NCBI GenBank assembly: GCA_029262115.1
Contig: JAJCZZ010000101.1
Location: forward strand, 62,001-126,000
Source: Gemmatimonadota bacterium
Lineage (GTDB): Bacteria > Gemmatimonadota > Gemmatimonadetes > Longimicrobiales > Gaopeijiaceae
Reading direction: 5' to 3'
DNA length: 64,000 nucleotides
Shown here: positions 36,290-44,606 of the stretch, in pieces
Layout: each line of letters opens with the position of its first letter
Numbering within the stretch: position 1 is the stretch's first letter
The notes under the pieces: model-generated
Told to the model about the DNA's origin: nothing
Seen by the model: only the letters and a program-made list of their open reading frames with translations
Database searches by the model: none
Translations under genes and position numbers: made by a program

Positions 36290-37063
36290 TCACCGCTCCA
36301 CGAAGGCCAACACGCGCAGCGGGCTGCCGCTCCCGTCCACGATTTTCAGAGGAGCCGCCACCACCAGGGCGCCGGTGGGGGGTAGGCGGTCGAGATTCGT
36401 GAGGCTCGCGAGCCCGAACTTGCCCGCACCGTGCATGATCGTGTGGTTGGGAAAGGGCGGATAGAACGTCCCGGCCTGGCCGGCGTCGGTCCCGATCGTC
36501 TCCACGCCGACTCCGAGGATGTCCCGCTCGACGAGAAGCTCGGAAGCATCTTTCCGGAACCCGGGCGAGTGGGGCCCGGTCTCATCCACGTTCAGGAAGT
36601 CCGAAGGGTCGGTGCGCTTGCTCCAGTCCGTCCGCAGGAGCACCCATGCGCCGGCCGGAATCCGTCCGTGCTCGCCCTCCCAGTTCAGGATACGCTCCGG
36701 GGTCAGCAGGAAATCAGCGTCGTCTTTCACGTCGGCGGACACGTCGATCACGCACGCAGGCCCGACGAAGCGCTCGGCCGGGATGGTGTCACACCGGTTC
36801 TGCGGCTGATCCTTCCCCGTGATCCAGTGGACCGGCGCATCGAAGTGCGTGCCGGTGTGTTCGCCCAGATGGAGGGAGTTCCAGTACCAGGCCGGCCCGC
36901 CGTCGTCGTATCGGCTCAGCGTCTCGATGGTGACACCGGGCGACGCGGTGAACGGCTCCGGGAGCGCAATGACCGGTGTGTCCGGTCCGAGCGGTTGGGT
37001 GAGGTCGACCACCTGGATCCGTCCGGCGGCGAGGTCCTTCACGAACGCGTCGAGAGACGACAT
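36290..37063 (-). CDS. Cyclase-family metal-dependent hydrolase (kynurenine formamidase/isatin hydrolase-like)
   Basis: A 257-residue protein of the cyclase family PF04199. The metal-binding signature HTGTHFDAPVHW is complete, and VDLTQPLGPDTPV near the start and a late PNHTIMHGAG histidine block agree. Members include kynurenine formamidase (KynB) and isatin hydrolase, both manganese or zinc amide hydrolases. The ATG at 37063 is chosen because GGAGAAG lies at good spacing; a GTG at 37069 overlaps the preceding stop. It sits between TPP-decarboxylase subunits and a class V PLP enzyme in one transcription unit. Confidence 0.82.
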   Translation of the reverse strand: MSSLDAFVKDLAAGRIQVVDLTQPLGPDTPVIALPEPFTASPGVTIETLSRYDDGGPAWYWNSLHLGEHTGTHFDAPVHWITGKDQPQNRCDTIPAERFVGPACVIDVSADVKDDADFLLTPERILNWEGEHGRIPAGAWVLLRTDWSKRTDPSDFLNVDETGPHSPGFRKDASELLVERDILGVGVETIGTDAGQAGTFYPPFPNHTIMHGAGKFGLASLTNLDRLPPTGALVVAAPLKIVDGSGSPLRVLAFVER

Positions 37064-37065
37064 GG

Positions 37066-37674
37066 TCACTTCTCCAGTGAAATACGTGGGGTCACCGGGC
37101 CGCGCGCTCGGCGCTCGGCGATCCAGCGGCGGAAACGAAAGGCGTTCTCGGGCAGGGCAAGGTCCATACCGTAATGGTCGGGTCCGGTGGCCCGCACTCG
37201 TGCGACGATAACCGTCATGGCGTCGCGCTCCACAGCGTCCACGAACGCCTCGCCGAACTCCATCTCGTTGGCCACGCTGACCACGTGGTCCACCCCTGCG
37301 CCCCTGGCCACCGCCGCGAGGTCGGTGACCTCCGTGGCCGTGTGCGAGTCGAAGCCGCCGGTGGACAGGAGGCTGCCGTTGTCGAACACCACGTGGATGA
37401 GATTCGCCGGGCGATACCGGGCCAGTGTCGCGAACGTGCCCAGATTCATGAGCACCGACCCGTCTCCGTCCAGCACCAGGACGCGCTCGGCGGGCAGGTG
37501 CGTGGCCAGTCCGAGGCCGATCGACGAGGCCAGGCCCATCGCGTGCTGCAGGTAGAAGAAGTTCTCACGGTGGCCCAGATCGTACAGTTCCTGTGCGCAG
37601 GCGCCCATGATGGTCACCACGAGCATCTCCTCCAACTCGGGATGAATCATTTCGAGGCAGCGCGCCCGCTCCAT
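37066..37674 (-). CDS. TPP-dependent decarboxylase, pyrophosphate-binding subunit (ComE/sulfopyruvate-decarboxylase beta-like)
   Basis: A 202-residue protein holding the C-terminal TPP-binding domain of a thiamine-dependent decarboxylase. The GDG-(x~25)-N motif reads VLDGDGSVLMNLGTFATLA then HVVFDNGSLLSTGG. Size and split match the beta subunit of sulfopyruvate decarboxylase and phosphonopyruvate decarboxylase-type enzymes. It overlaps the alpha-subunit gene by one base (TGATG) and together they should form one active enzyme on a 2-oxoacid. The true substrate is probably set by the neighbouring genes. Confidence 0.8.
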   Translation of the reverse strand: MERARCLEMIHPELEEMLVVTIMGACAQELYDLGHRENFFYLQHAMGLASSIGLGLATHLPAERVLVLDGDGSVLMNLGTFATLARYRPANLIHVVFDNGSLLSTGGFDSHTATEVTDLAAVARGAGVDHVVSVANEMEFGEAFVDAVERDAMTVIVARVRATGPDHYGMDLALPENAFRFRRWIAERRARGPVTPRISLEK

Positions 37675-38183
37675 CAGTCCTCCATCAGGTCGCGCGTGAG
37701 CAGCAGCGCTACGGGTGAAAGCGAACTCTGCGAGAACGTCAGTGCCTCATGGATATGTCGCCCCACCACAGCCGGGTCGCGCGCGTACTCGAACGGGATG
37801 CCCAAGGCGCGAAGAACTCCCTCGGTGACGATGCCACCACGTGTATGCCACGGATATGGTTCGCCCCAGTGGCCCCGGAGGGCCACGAGCATGCACAGAG
37901 GAACGCCGTAGAGCTGAGCGAGCGACACGATTCCGTTGATGGCCGCAAGAAAGCCGTGGTTCTGCATCAAGAGTACATGAGGAGTGCCGGCGAAATAGGC
38001 TCCCGCGGCCACGCCGACGGCCTCTTCCTCCTTGGTCACCTGAATCAGAGACATCTCCGGGTCGTCCTCCGCCCGCTGCAGGAGCAGTCCCAGCCAGGTT
38101 TCCGGGAGAGCGGAGATCGACCGAACTCCGGCAGCGCGGATGCCCGCGTAGATGGATTTGGAGTTCTCGTAGGAAACGGTCAT
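37674..38183 (-). CDS. TPP-dependent decarboxylase, N-terminal subunit (ComD/sulfopyruvate-decarboxylase alpha-like)
   Basis: A 169-residue protein equal to the N-terminal pyrimidine-binding domain of TPP decarboxylases. The catalytic glutamate is in QVTKEEEAVGVAAGAYFAG, followed by LLMQNHGFLAAINGIVSLA. Its stop overlaps the start of the beta subunit. Sulfopyruvate decarboxylase takes part in coenzyme M synthesis, but no other coenzyme M gene is present, so another 2-oxoacid is more likely. This is the third gene of the leftward run that begins with the M24 peptidase. Confidence 0.8.
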   Translation of the reverse strand: MTVSYENSKSIYAGIRAAGVRSISALPETWLGLLLQRAEDDPEMSLIQVTKEEEAVGVAAGAYFAGTPHVLLMQNHGFLAAINGIVSLAQLYGVPLCMLVALRGHWGEPYPWHTRGGIVTEGVLRALGIPFEYARDPAVVGRHIHEALTFSQSSLSPVALLLTRDLMED

Positions 38184-38261
38184 CGGCTACCTAGCGGGGT
38201 TGGTCCGGGGCGCTCCCCAGCCACCGGGTAGCCTTGGCCGTGCCTGGCGGGCCCGGCACCC

Positions 38262-38891
38262 TCAGCCTCCCGCGCTCCACGGCGGGACCACTCCATTGGA
38301 GCGCGCGTAAGCGATGGACTGCCCCAGGTGCTCATGGAGATGCGTGATGGCTCGAACCCACAGGTCTCCCGTCGACAGGCTGTTCTCCCGGAGCATGACC
38401 TCGGTGCCGAAGTCCGACCGCGTCGCGGCCAGGGACTCGTTCATGGCGTCGAAGGAGCGCTGAAGCTCCGCCACGATCTCTGCCTTGGAGCCGCGCGCGT
38501 TCTCGTAGTCGCGGATGCCGCTCGTAGTGGTCACCCCGGTTCCTTCGACGGGGCGACCGAAAAGCGCCGGAACGTAGTAGTTGTCGGCCGCCACGTGAGC
38601 GAACACGGCGCCCACGCTGCGCACGCCGTCCATGGGGGCCCAGTCGTAGCTGTCCTCCGGCATGGCCTCGGCCAACTGCACCATCTTGGTGCCGAGGCTC
38701 TCGAGCGTCCGCCCGAGGTCGTCGGCTGCGGTCGTTGAGGAGTAGACGGTCGCCACGGGCTCCGCGGCGCCCTCACCCCTGGCGGTGCCCTCACCCTCGG
38801 ATGCCGACCCATCGGGTGATCCTCCGCATGCGGCCACGCCCAGTGCCAAAATCCAAGCAAGACTGCGGAAACGTGCCCTTTCGGTTGTCAT
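38262..38891 (-). CDS. DinB-family lipoprotein
   Basis: A 209-residue protein with a lipoprotein signal (FRSLAWILALGVAAC followed by GG) and a DinB four-helix domain. The metal-binding histidines are plausible in VFAHVAADNYY and HLHEHLGQSIAYAR. DinB-like proteins form a large metal-dependent family, some acting as thiol transferases; exported versions are uncharacterised. It starts 40 bp after the M24 gene and is probably co-transcribed with it. Confidence 0.78.
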   Translation of the reverse strand: MTTERARFRSLAWILALGVAACGGSPDGSASEGEGTARGEGAAEPVATVYSSTTAADDLGRTLESLGTKMVQLAEAMPEDSYDWAPMDGVRSVGAVFAHVAADNYYVPALFGRPVEGTGVTTTSGIRDYENARGSKAEIVAELQRSFDAMNESLAATRSDFGTEVMLRENSLSTGDLWVRAITHLHEHLGQSIAYARSNGVVPPWSAGG

Positions 38892-38931
38892 TGTGCGGCT
38901 CCGGTGAGCGGGGTGGTGCCAGCTTTCCACG

Positions 38932-40236
38932 TCAGTGCGGCCAGTTGGCGAAAGGCTCTTCCAGGGACGGACTCTGCGGCGTGAACAGCTCGGCTCCGTC
39001 GTCCGTGACCACGAGGATGTCTTCGAGCCGGACGCCGAATTCGCCGGGAATGTAGATCCCCGGCTCGTCGCTGAACGTGTTCCCGGCCACCAGTGGGACA
39101 TCGTTGCCTCGGACGAGGTACGGCCACTCGTGTCCGTCCATCCCGATGCCGTGTCCGACGCGGTGCGTGAAGTAGGTGTAGCCCGGTCCGTAGCCAGCGT
39201 CCTCGATGACCTTACGCGCGGCTCGGTCCACGTTCTCGGCCGGCACGCCGGGTGCCGCCGCCTCGAGCGCGGCGGTCTGCGCACGGAATTCGATGTCGAA
39301 CACCTGCTTCATCTTGTCCGTCGGCTGCCCGAGGACGAAGGTTCTGGAGATGTCGGAGCGGTATCCCTCCACACCGCACCCCCCGTCGATCAGGAGGATC
39401 GTACCCTCTCGGACCACCTGAGGCTGGATCGACCCGTGGGGTAGCGCGGCGTACTGGCCGGTCTGGACCGAGGCGCCTCCCGAAAAGCCAAGACGATCAT
39501 GTGCCTGGCTGACGAGCCGACCGAAGTCGGTCTGCGTCATTCCCTCCTCGAGGGCCTCGTAGGCAGCCTTGTAGGCGGTCAGCGTGACCTCGTTGGCCAG
39601 CCTCATCAGCGCGATCTCGTGGTCGTCCTTCACGCGCCGGCAGCCCGCCGTCGCCGGATCGGCGCTCACGACCTGGAGTTGGGGGGCGACGAGCGCCACT
39701 CCGTTGCTGAAGCGGAACTGTACCGTCTCTTCGACGCCGACCCGGCCGCCCGCGATTCCCCGATCGCGCAGCCCCTGGGCTACCCGCTCGGAGGGGTTCT
39801 GGTGCTCCTCCCAGGTGTAGATCTGCGCACCGCCGAGGGGACCGAGGGCGAGCTGCTCGCGGGCCCGGTCCTCCTCAAAGGCCGGACAAACGACAAAGGC
39901 ATCGCCTGAAACCGGGATCACCACGGTGAAGAGGCGTTCGCCCCCGCCCCAGCGCACGTTGGTGAAGTAGACCATCGACGTCCCACCGGTCAGCATCACA
40001 GCGTCCAGGTCGGCGTCGCGCATGAGCCGCTTCGCCTTCTCTACCCGGGCGGACCGCTCCTCCGTCGTGATCGGCGTGGCTCGATCGGCCCAACTGGTGA
40101 GGCGAGCGATCGACGGCGGCAGGTCCTGCGCCGACGAAGCGCCGGACGCGTCGGAGGTGGCGGGGGTACAACCGGTCAGCGCTGTGCCGGCTGCCGCGGT
40201 GGCCGAGGCACCGAGGAACGATCGTCTGGAAATCAT
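38932..40236 (-). CDS. Exported M24-family (Xaa-Pro) peptidase
   Basis: A 434-residue protein with a Tat-type signal (SRRSFLGASATAAAGTALTG) and a following cysteine suitable for lipidation. The creatinase-like N-domain is followed by the M24 pita-bread fold with all five metal ligands in place: LIDGGCGVEGYRSDISRTF (two Asp), THRVGHGIGMDGHEW (His), FSDEPGIYIPG (Glu) and GVRLEDILVV (Glu). It probably removes residues ahead of proline from peptides in the periplasm. ATG 40236 is chosen because it gives the Tat signal; a longer start exists at 40260. Confidence 0.85.
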   Translation of the reverse strand: MISRRSFLGASATAAAGTALTGCTPATSDASGASSAQDLPPSIARLTSWADRATPITTEERSARVEKAKRLMRDADLDAVMLTGGTSMVYFTNVRWGGGERLFTVVIPVSGDAFVVCPAFEEDRAREQLALGPLGGAQIYTWEEHQNPSERVAQGLRDRGIAGGRVGVEETVQFRFSNGVALVAPQLQVVSADPATAGCRRVKDDHEIALMRLANEVTLTAYKAAYEALEEGMTQTDFGRLVSQAHDRLGFSGGASVQTGQYAALPHGSIQPQVVREGTILLIDGGCGVEGYRSDISRTFVLGQPTDKMKQVFDIEFRAQTAALEAAAPGVPAENVDRAARKVIEDAGYGPGYTYFTHRVGHGIGMDGHEWPYLVRGNDVPLVAGNTFSDEPGIYIPGEFGVRLEDILVVTDDGAELFTPQSPSLEEPFANWPH

Positions 40237-40459
40237 GGAGCGGGCTCCGGAGTCGTGCACGCGGGTCTACGCATAGGACACCGCGAGGCGTGGTGCCCAC
40301 CTGCACTGGGAAGTCAGCCGAAGAAGCTACGTGCGACGGGGCGCGGGGGGCCAGGTTGTAGCCGGCTTGCCGTCCGGTTTCGCACGGCCCCACCTTGGGG
40401 CCCGGTAGCATTGGGTGGTGGGGGCGGGTCCGATCGATCCCACGAGCACGGAGGCACCG

Positions 40460-42091
40460 ATGTCCGACCTTCATGGCATTCCGCACTTCGGTCTCGTCCG
40501 GAGGATCGCCCGAACGGTCGCTCGGGCCACGGTTGCGGGATGGCGCCCAACCGCGCGGCCGCGCGACGATCGTCGGATCGCCCGAACGGTCGCTCGGGCC
40601 ACGGTTGCGGGGGTCACGCTCGCCACGATGACCGCGTGCGCCGCCGACCAGGGCGCTCTGGACTCCGAAGCGGATCCGGAACTGGCACACCTGTTCGCCC
40701 GAGCCGACTCACTCGAGCTCGACACACCCTACGTCCCGCCGCCCGGTGACCCACTCCACCACCACACGGCCGGGTTCGCCAAGATCCTGTGCTCGGCGGT
40801 CTTCCTCACCGGCCTCGACCCTGCGGACGCCGCGGAGACGGTCGGGTACTTCACCAGCCCGCACGAAGAGCGCGTCCATGTGACCGATACGGTGGTCGAC
40901 TTCCAGCGCCAGGAAGTCCGTCTGACCCTGCCCGACGGTGTCACGCGCGTGGCCAAGCGGTACGGGAGCCAGGGGTGTGTGGCCCGGCCGATCGGTGCGG
41001 ATTCGGTGTTCTTCACGCCCAGTCGGGTCGAGCCGGATCTTCCTCCCGCGGCCACCACCCCGTGGCCGATGGGGGACCTGCGGCTGGCCGAGGCGCCGCC
41101 GGAGGGCGTCGACATGGCCGCGGTCGAAGCAGCGCTCGACGCCGCGTTCGGCCCGGACGAGGCCATGACGGAAGCCGTGGTCATCACGAAGGGCGGCCGG
41201 ATCATCGGCGAGCGGTACGGGCCCGGCATCGACGAGCACACGCCCCTGGAGAGTTGGTCGATGGGCAAGAGCCTGACCGGCACGCTCATGGGTATCCTGA
41301 TCCAGCGCGGCGTCTACGACCTGTGGCAGCCCGCGCCGATTCCCGAGTGGCAGGGCCCCGGAGACGTCCGCGCCCGGATCCGCATCGGCGACATCATGCG
41401 CATGTCATCGGGAATCCGCATTCGTGCGCCGCAGGACCCGGGCTACGACCCTGATCTGGGGTATCCGGACCACGTCTATCTCTATACGGGGACAGTCAAC
41501 TCCTTCGAATACGCTGCGACGCGTCCGCCCGAGTGGCCGTCCAACGCGGTGGGACGGTATCGCAACACCGATCCGGTGCTGACGAACTACCTGATCCGAT
41601 TGGCGGTCGAGGGAATGGGCGAGGACTACCACGCGTTCCCGCAGCGCGCGCTCTTCGACAAGCTGGGGATCCGGGACGCGACCCTGGAGACTGACCCGTA
41701 CGGCAACTTCCTCACGCAGGGCTACGAGTTCCTGGCCGCACGTGACTGGGCGCGCATCGCGAATCTCTACTTGCAGGACGGCGTATGGAATGGTGAGCGG
41801 CTGCTCCCGGAAGGGTACGCGGCGTACGGCCGTGAGCTGGCGCCCGCGTGGCTTGCGGACGGCCGTCCGATGTACGGCGGGGCCTTCCAGTGGGTCAACG
41901 GATCGGGTCGGTACCCGGTTCCGACCGAGGCGTCGTACTTTGCAGGGGCGGGAGGGCAGGTGACCCTGATGATCCCCTCACACGACCTGGTCGTGGTTCG
42001 GCTGGGCAAGTACAAGGGGAGCCGCGCGGGTAGCGAGGCTCTCGCGGAGGGTCTGGAGATGCTCATGAGGGCGGTGCAGCCACGTAGGTAG
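40460..42091 (+). CDS. Beta-lactamase-like serine hydrolase lipoprotein with a duplicated signal region
   Basis: A 543-residue class C beta-lactamase-family protein. The catalytic SxxK is SMGK within LESWSMGKSLTG, and the tyrosine motif is YRN in GRYRNTDPVL. These enzymes include esterases and D-aminopeptidases. The start ATG 40460 has GGAGG at 40450-40454. The signal region is odd: RRIARTVARATVAG appears twice because of a 37-bp exact repeat, and only the second copy leads into the hydrophobic stretch and lipobox (LATMTAC). An extra 170-residue N-terminal domain precedes the hydrolase. Confidence 0.82.
   Translation: MSDLHGIPHFGLVRRIARTVARATVAGWRPTARPRDDRRIARTVARATVAGVTLATMTACAADQGALDSEADPELAHLFARADSLELDTPYVPPPGDPLHHHTAGFAKILCSAVFLTGLDPADAAETVGYFTSPHEERVHVTDTVVDFQRQEVRLTLPDGVTRVAKRYGSQGCVARPIGADSVFFTPSRVEPDLPPAATTPWPMGDLRLAEAPPEGVDMAAVEAALDAAFGPDEAMTEAVVITKGGRIIGERYGPGIDEHTPLESWSMGKSLTGTLMGILIQRGVYDLWQPAPIPEWQGPGDVRARIRIGDIMRMSSGIRIRAPQDPGYDPDLGYPDHVYLYTGTVNSFEYAATRPPEWPSNAVGRYRNTDPVLTNYLIRLAVEGMGEDYHAFPQRALFDKLGIRDATLETDPYGNFLTQGYEFLAARDWARIANLYLQDGVWNGERLLPEGYAAYGRELAPAWLADGRPMYGGAFQWVNGSGRYPVPTEASYFAGAGGQVTLMIPSHDLVVVRLGKYKGSRAGSEALAEGLEMLMRAVQPRR
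40503..40611. repeat. 37-bp exact direct repeat inside a signal-peptide region
   Basis: The same 37 bases occur at 40503-40539 and 40575-40611 (72-bp period), both in frame, so the encoded RRIARTVARATVAG is duplicated. This looks like a recent tandem duplication within the coding sequence. Confidence 0.9.
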
Positions 42092-42118
42092 GGATGACAC
42101 TTCTGGGTGGGGACGGGG

Positions 42119-42850
42119 ATGACGGGACTGAAAGTCGATTACAGCGGGCTGACGGAGCTGGTCGCCGAGGAGAAGCGCTCTCACGGAGGCCGAGGACCTC
42201 GCCGCTCGGGCTTCGTTCGGCGCGGCGTGCGCCGGGTGGCCATCGGCGGTATCGCCGCACTGTTGTTCGCGACGTTCCCCTTCGTCGTGCTCCTCCAGGT
42301 CGGGGTGCGCGCGCATCTTTCCGGCGTCGGTCCCTGGTCCGCCCTGGGCCTCGCGAGTGGAGCGGTCGCGGCGCTCCTGCTCTTCTATGCGGTCGTGGCT
42401 GGGAGATGGCTCGGCGCTGGGCCCGGACCCAGAGCACTCCTCCGTCGCGTGGCGGTGGCCGCGGTCTTGGGCTTCGTCGGGTACGGACTCATGTTCGTGG
42501 GCGGATCCCACACGAAGGACGCTGCAGTCCGGGCCGAATACCGCGAGCTACATCCCGTTCTGAGACTCGCGGCCAGCACCGTTTTCCTGGTCGACCCAGG
42601 CCGTGTCATGACCGACGCGTCCAGGACGCCGGAGGATTACTGGCTGATGGGGCTGCCCGTCCGTGAGGCATCGCTCCACTTCACGCAGGAAGAAACGGGG
42701 TACGCCCATGCGCTCGACCTTCGGACGCGCGGACGCACGGAGTGGAGCAATCGCCTCGTCGAAGCGGCGTTCTGGACCATGGGCTTCCATTCGCTTCGGC
42801 ATGTCGGCACTGCGGATCACCTACATGTGTCGTTGCGGTTGCCGGAGTAG
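42119..42850 (+). CDS. Membrane protein with a C-terminal LAS/M15-peptidase-like domain
   Basis: A 243-residue protein. Three hydrophobic helices occur around residues 40-62, 75-100 and 110-130. The C-terminal hundred residues end with TGYAHALDLRTRG, a Glu-containing helix, and HVGTADHLHVSLRL. The arrangement of His/Asp followed by a late HxH resembles the zinc site of LAS (M15-type) D-Ala-D-Ala carboxypeptidases, though the spacing is not canonical. I cannot name the family. It follows the serine hydrolase by 27 bp and may share its transcript. A GTG at 42107 is a possible earlier start. Confidence 0.55.
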   Translation: MTGLKVDYSGLTELVAEEKRSHGGRGPRRSGFVRRGVRRVAIGGIAALLFATFPFVVLLQVGVRAHLSGVGPWSALGLASGAVAALLLFYAVVAGRWLGAGPGPRALLRRVAVAAVLGFVGYGLMFVGGSHTKDAAVRAEYRELHPVLRLAASTVFLVDPGRVMTDASRTPEDYWLMGLPVREASLHFTQEETGYAHALDLRTRGRTEWSNRLVEAAFWTMGFHSLRHVGTADHLHVSLRLPE

Positions 42851-43022
42851 GCACCTTCGGAGCTTGCTCGCCCCTCGCGCTCATCGCGGGCTCCGAGCCC
42901 TCCAGCCATACCGACCACTCCTCCCAGGGCGCTCCACCAGGGATTCACACCGTCTAGCACCTAGAACTCTAGGCCTCCTGTGTCCACAAGACCGTGGGGA
43001 TTCCAAGGCGGACAGGCTGCGC

Positions 43023-43343
43023 CTACAGGGTGATGTCCCCGCCCGGATCCCGCTTCTTGAGCCGTTCGAGCTGCGCCGCCGCATCTCCACGGCGTCGTGC
43101 CGTCTCCTCGACGTCGATGACGGCCCGAGACCAGTCGAGGCGCGTCACCTCCGGGGTCGTCCCGTCGGCCAGGGGTGCGGTGCCCGTGGCCGCCCCCTCC
43201 TCCACCCGCAGCACACACCCTTCCTCCACCCCCTCCCGCAAATCCTCCCGGGCCACCTCCACGGCCGACTCCGGCTCCCCGTCCGGCACCAGCACCACGC
43301 GATCGCCTTCGATGCGGTCCACCACCCACACGCGCCCGCTCAA
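43023..43343 (-). CDS. DUF3006 domain-containing protein
   Basis: A 106-residue small protein: the first 60 residues are the beta-barrel-like DUF3006 (VWVVDRIEGDRVVLVPDGEP, EVAREDLREGVEEGCVLRV). DUF3006 proteins are regularly encoded beside ComEC-like secreted metallo-beta-lactamases, as here: the TTG start overlaps the stop of the upstream gene by 4 bp. Role unknown; perhaps a partner or protein-binding cap for that enzyme. Confidence 0.75.
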   Translation of the reverse strand: MSGRVWVVDRIEGDRVVLVPDGEPESAVEVAREDLREGVEEGCVLRVEEGAATGTAPLADGTTPEVTRLDWSRAVIDVEETARRRGDAAAQLERLKKRDPGGDITL

Positions 43344-44599
43344 TACACGTGGCGGGCCCGCACCCGCCCCTCAGCGTCGGTGAGGACGGCGGTGTCGCCG
43401 CTGTTGTTCCATACGGCCTGACGCCGCCCCCAGTAGAGCCGTCCTTCATCGTCTCGTCCCGACCCGGTGTGGAGCGACAATGACGCGCCGGCGTCGAGAC
43501 GGGCGCCGCGCTGGAAGCGGTAGCAGTGGCGCGCCAGGTCACACAGGACCCAGCCCGACAGGTCCAGGGCCGCCGAGCCGTCGTTCCGGAGCACCGCGTA
43601 CTCGCCGTTGAGGTTGTGGTGATCGTTGCCCGGGGCGTCGGCCACCACGTGCAGGTCGACCGAGGCCGGATTCGAGGCGATGGCATCGGTGCCGGCCCCC
43701 GCCGTTCGCTGATTCTCGCCCGCGTCGCCGGCGGTCGCGGGCCGCCCCGTCGCGATCGTGGCGCCCATCTCCACGGCCCACGACCCGTCGGCCCGCCCCA
43801 CCACAGTGACCGACCCCGCCCGGTCGGTGCGCTCGACCCGGGCGCCCGCCGCCGCGTACGCCGCGAGAGCTCCGGTCCCCGGATGCCCGTAGCTGTTGGG
43901 CCCTACGGACATCACCACCACCTCGGGTCGCGCCGCGCCGAGGAACGCGTCGGTCACCCCGTTGTCGCCGCCGTGATGGGGCGCCTTGAGCAGCTCCACG
44001 TCGGGTATCGCCCCCCGGTCCGTCCACCACGTCAGCTCGCCCTTCTCCGAATCGCCGCTCAGGAAGGCCTCGAAGTCGCCGAAGCGCACGACCAGACCGA
44101 TGGACCGGTCGTTGTGCTCGCCGGGTCCGGGCGGGAGGGGCAGCACCTCGATCTCCGCCTCGCCCAGGGCGATGCGCCGGGGCGTCGCCTCGAGATACGT
44201 GACGTCGGGCGACGCTTCGAGGCGGTTCACGAGCCGCAGGTACGTGGCGGTCGTGTGGGTTCGCCCGTTGTCCATGTAGAACCGGACTGGGAGGGCGGCC
44301 AGCACGTCGTCCATGCCGCCGATGTGGTCCTGGTGGGGGTGGGTGGCGACGAGCAGGTCGACGCTTGTGATGCCCCTGCGCCGAAGCTCGTCCAGCGGTG
44401 CGGAAGGGCCGGCGTCCACCAGGGCGGTCCGTCCGCCCGCCTGGATCAGGACGGCATCGCCTTGACCCACGTCGAGGAAGGTGAGGACGAGGCCCGAAGG
44501 TTCGTCCGGTCGGCTGTCAGCGCTCGGAGGCGGGGGAGATTGGGCCAGCGCGGGACCAGCTTCGACCTGAAGCGCGGCGAGAAAGAGGAGTCGGAGCAT
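43340..44599 (-). CDS. Secreted ComEC/Rec2-like metallo-beta-lactamase with a C-terminal lamin-tail domain
   Basis: A 419-residue exported protein (signal MLRLLFLAALQVEAGPALAQ). The metallo-beta-lactamase domain has FLDVGQGDAVLI, the metal motif THPHQDHIGG (HxHxDH), FLSGDSEKGE (Asp) and LKAPHHGGDNG (His), as in ComEC-type nuclease domains. Residues about 310-419 form a lamin-tail-domain-like beta-sandwich (GEYAVLRNDGSAALDLSGWV), a fold frequently attached to extracellular nucleases. It probably degrades nucleic acid or a phosphodiester outside the cell. It is coupled to the DUF3006 gene. Confidence 0.85.
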   Translation of the reverse strand: MLRLLFLAALQVEAGPALAQSPPPPSADSRPDEPSGLVLTFLDVGQGDAVLIQAGGRTALVDAGPSAPLDELRRRGITSVDLLVATHPHQDHIGGMDDVLAALPVRFYMDNGRTHTTATYLRLVNRLEASPDVTYLEATPRRIALGEAEIEVLPLPPGPGEHNDRSIGLVVRFGDFEAFLSGDSEKGELTWWTDRGAIPDVELLKAPHHGGDNGVTDAFLGAARPEVVVMSVGPNSYGHPGTGALAAYAAAGARVERTDRAGSVTVVGRADGSWAVEMGATIATGRPATAGDAGENQRTAGAGTDAIASNPASVDLHVVADAPGNDHHNLNGEYAVLRNDGSAALDLSGWVLCDLARHCYRFQRGARLDAGASLSLHTGSGRDDEGRLYWGRRQAVWNNSGDTAVLTDAEGRVRARHVY

Positions 44600-44606
44600 G
44601 GGGAGT

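Noticed and set aside
37066-38183. Coenzyme M biosynthesis for the ComD/ComE-like pair
   Set aside because: No phosphosulfolactate or sulfolactate genes are in the window and the neighbours point to amino-acid or aromatic catabolism.
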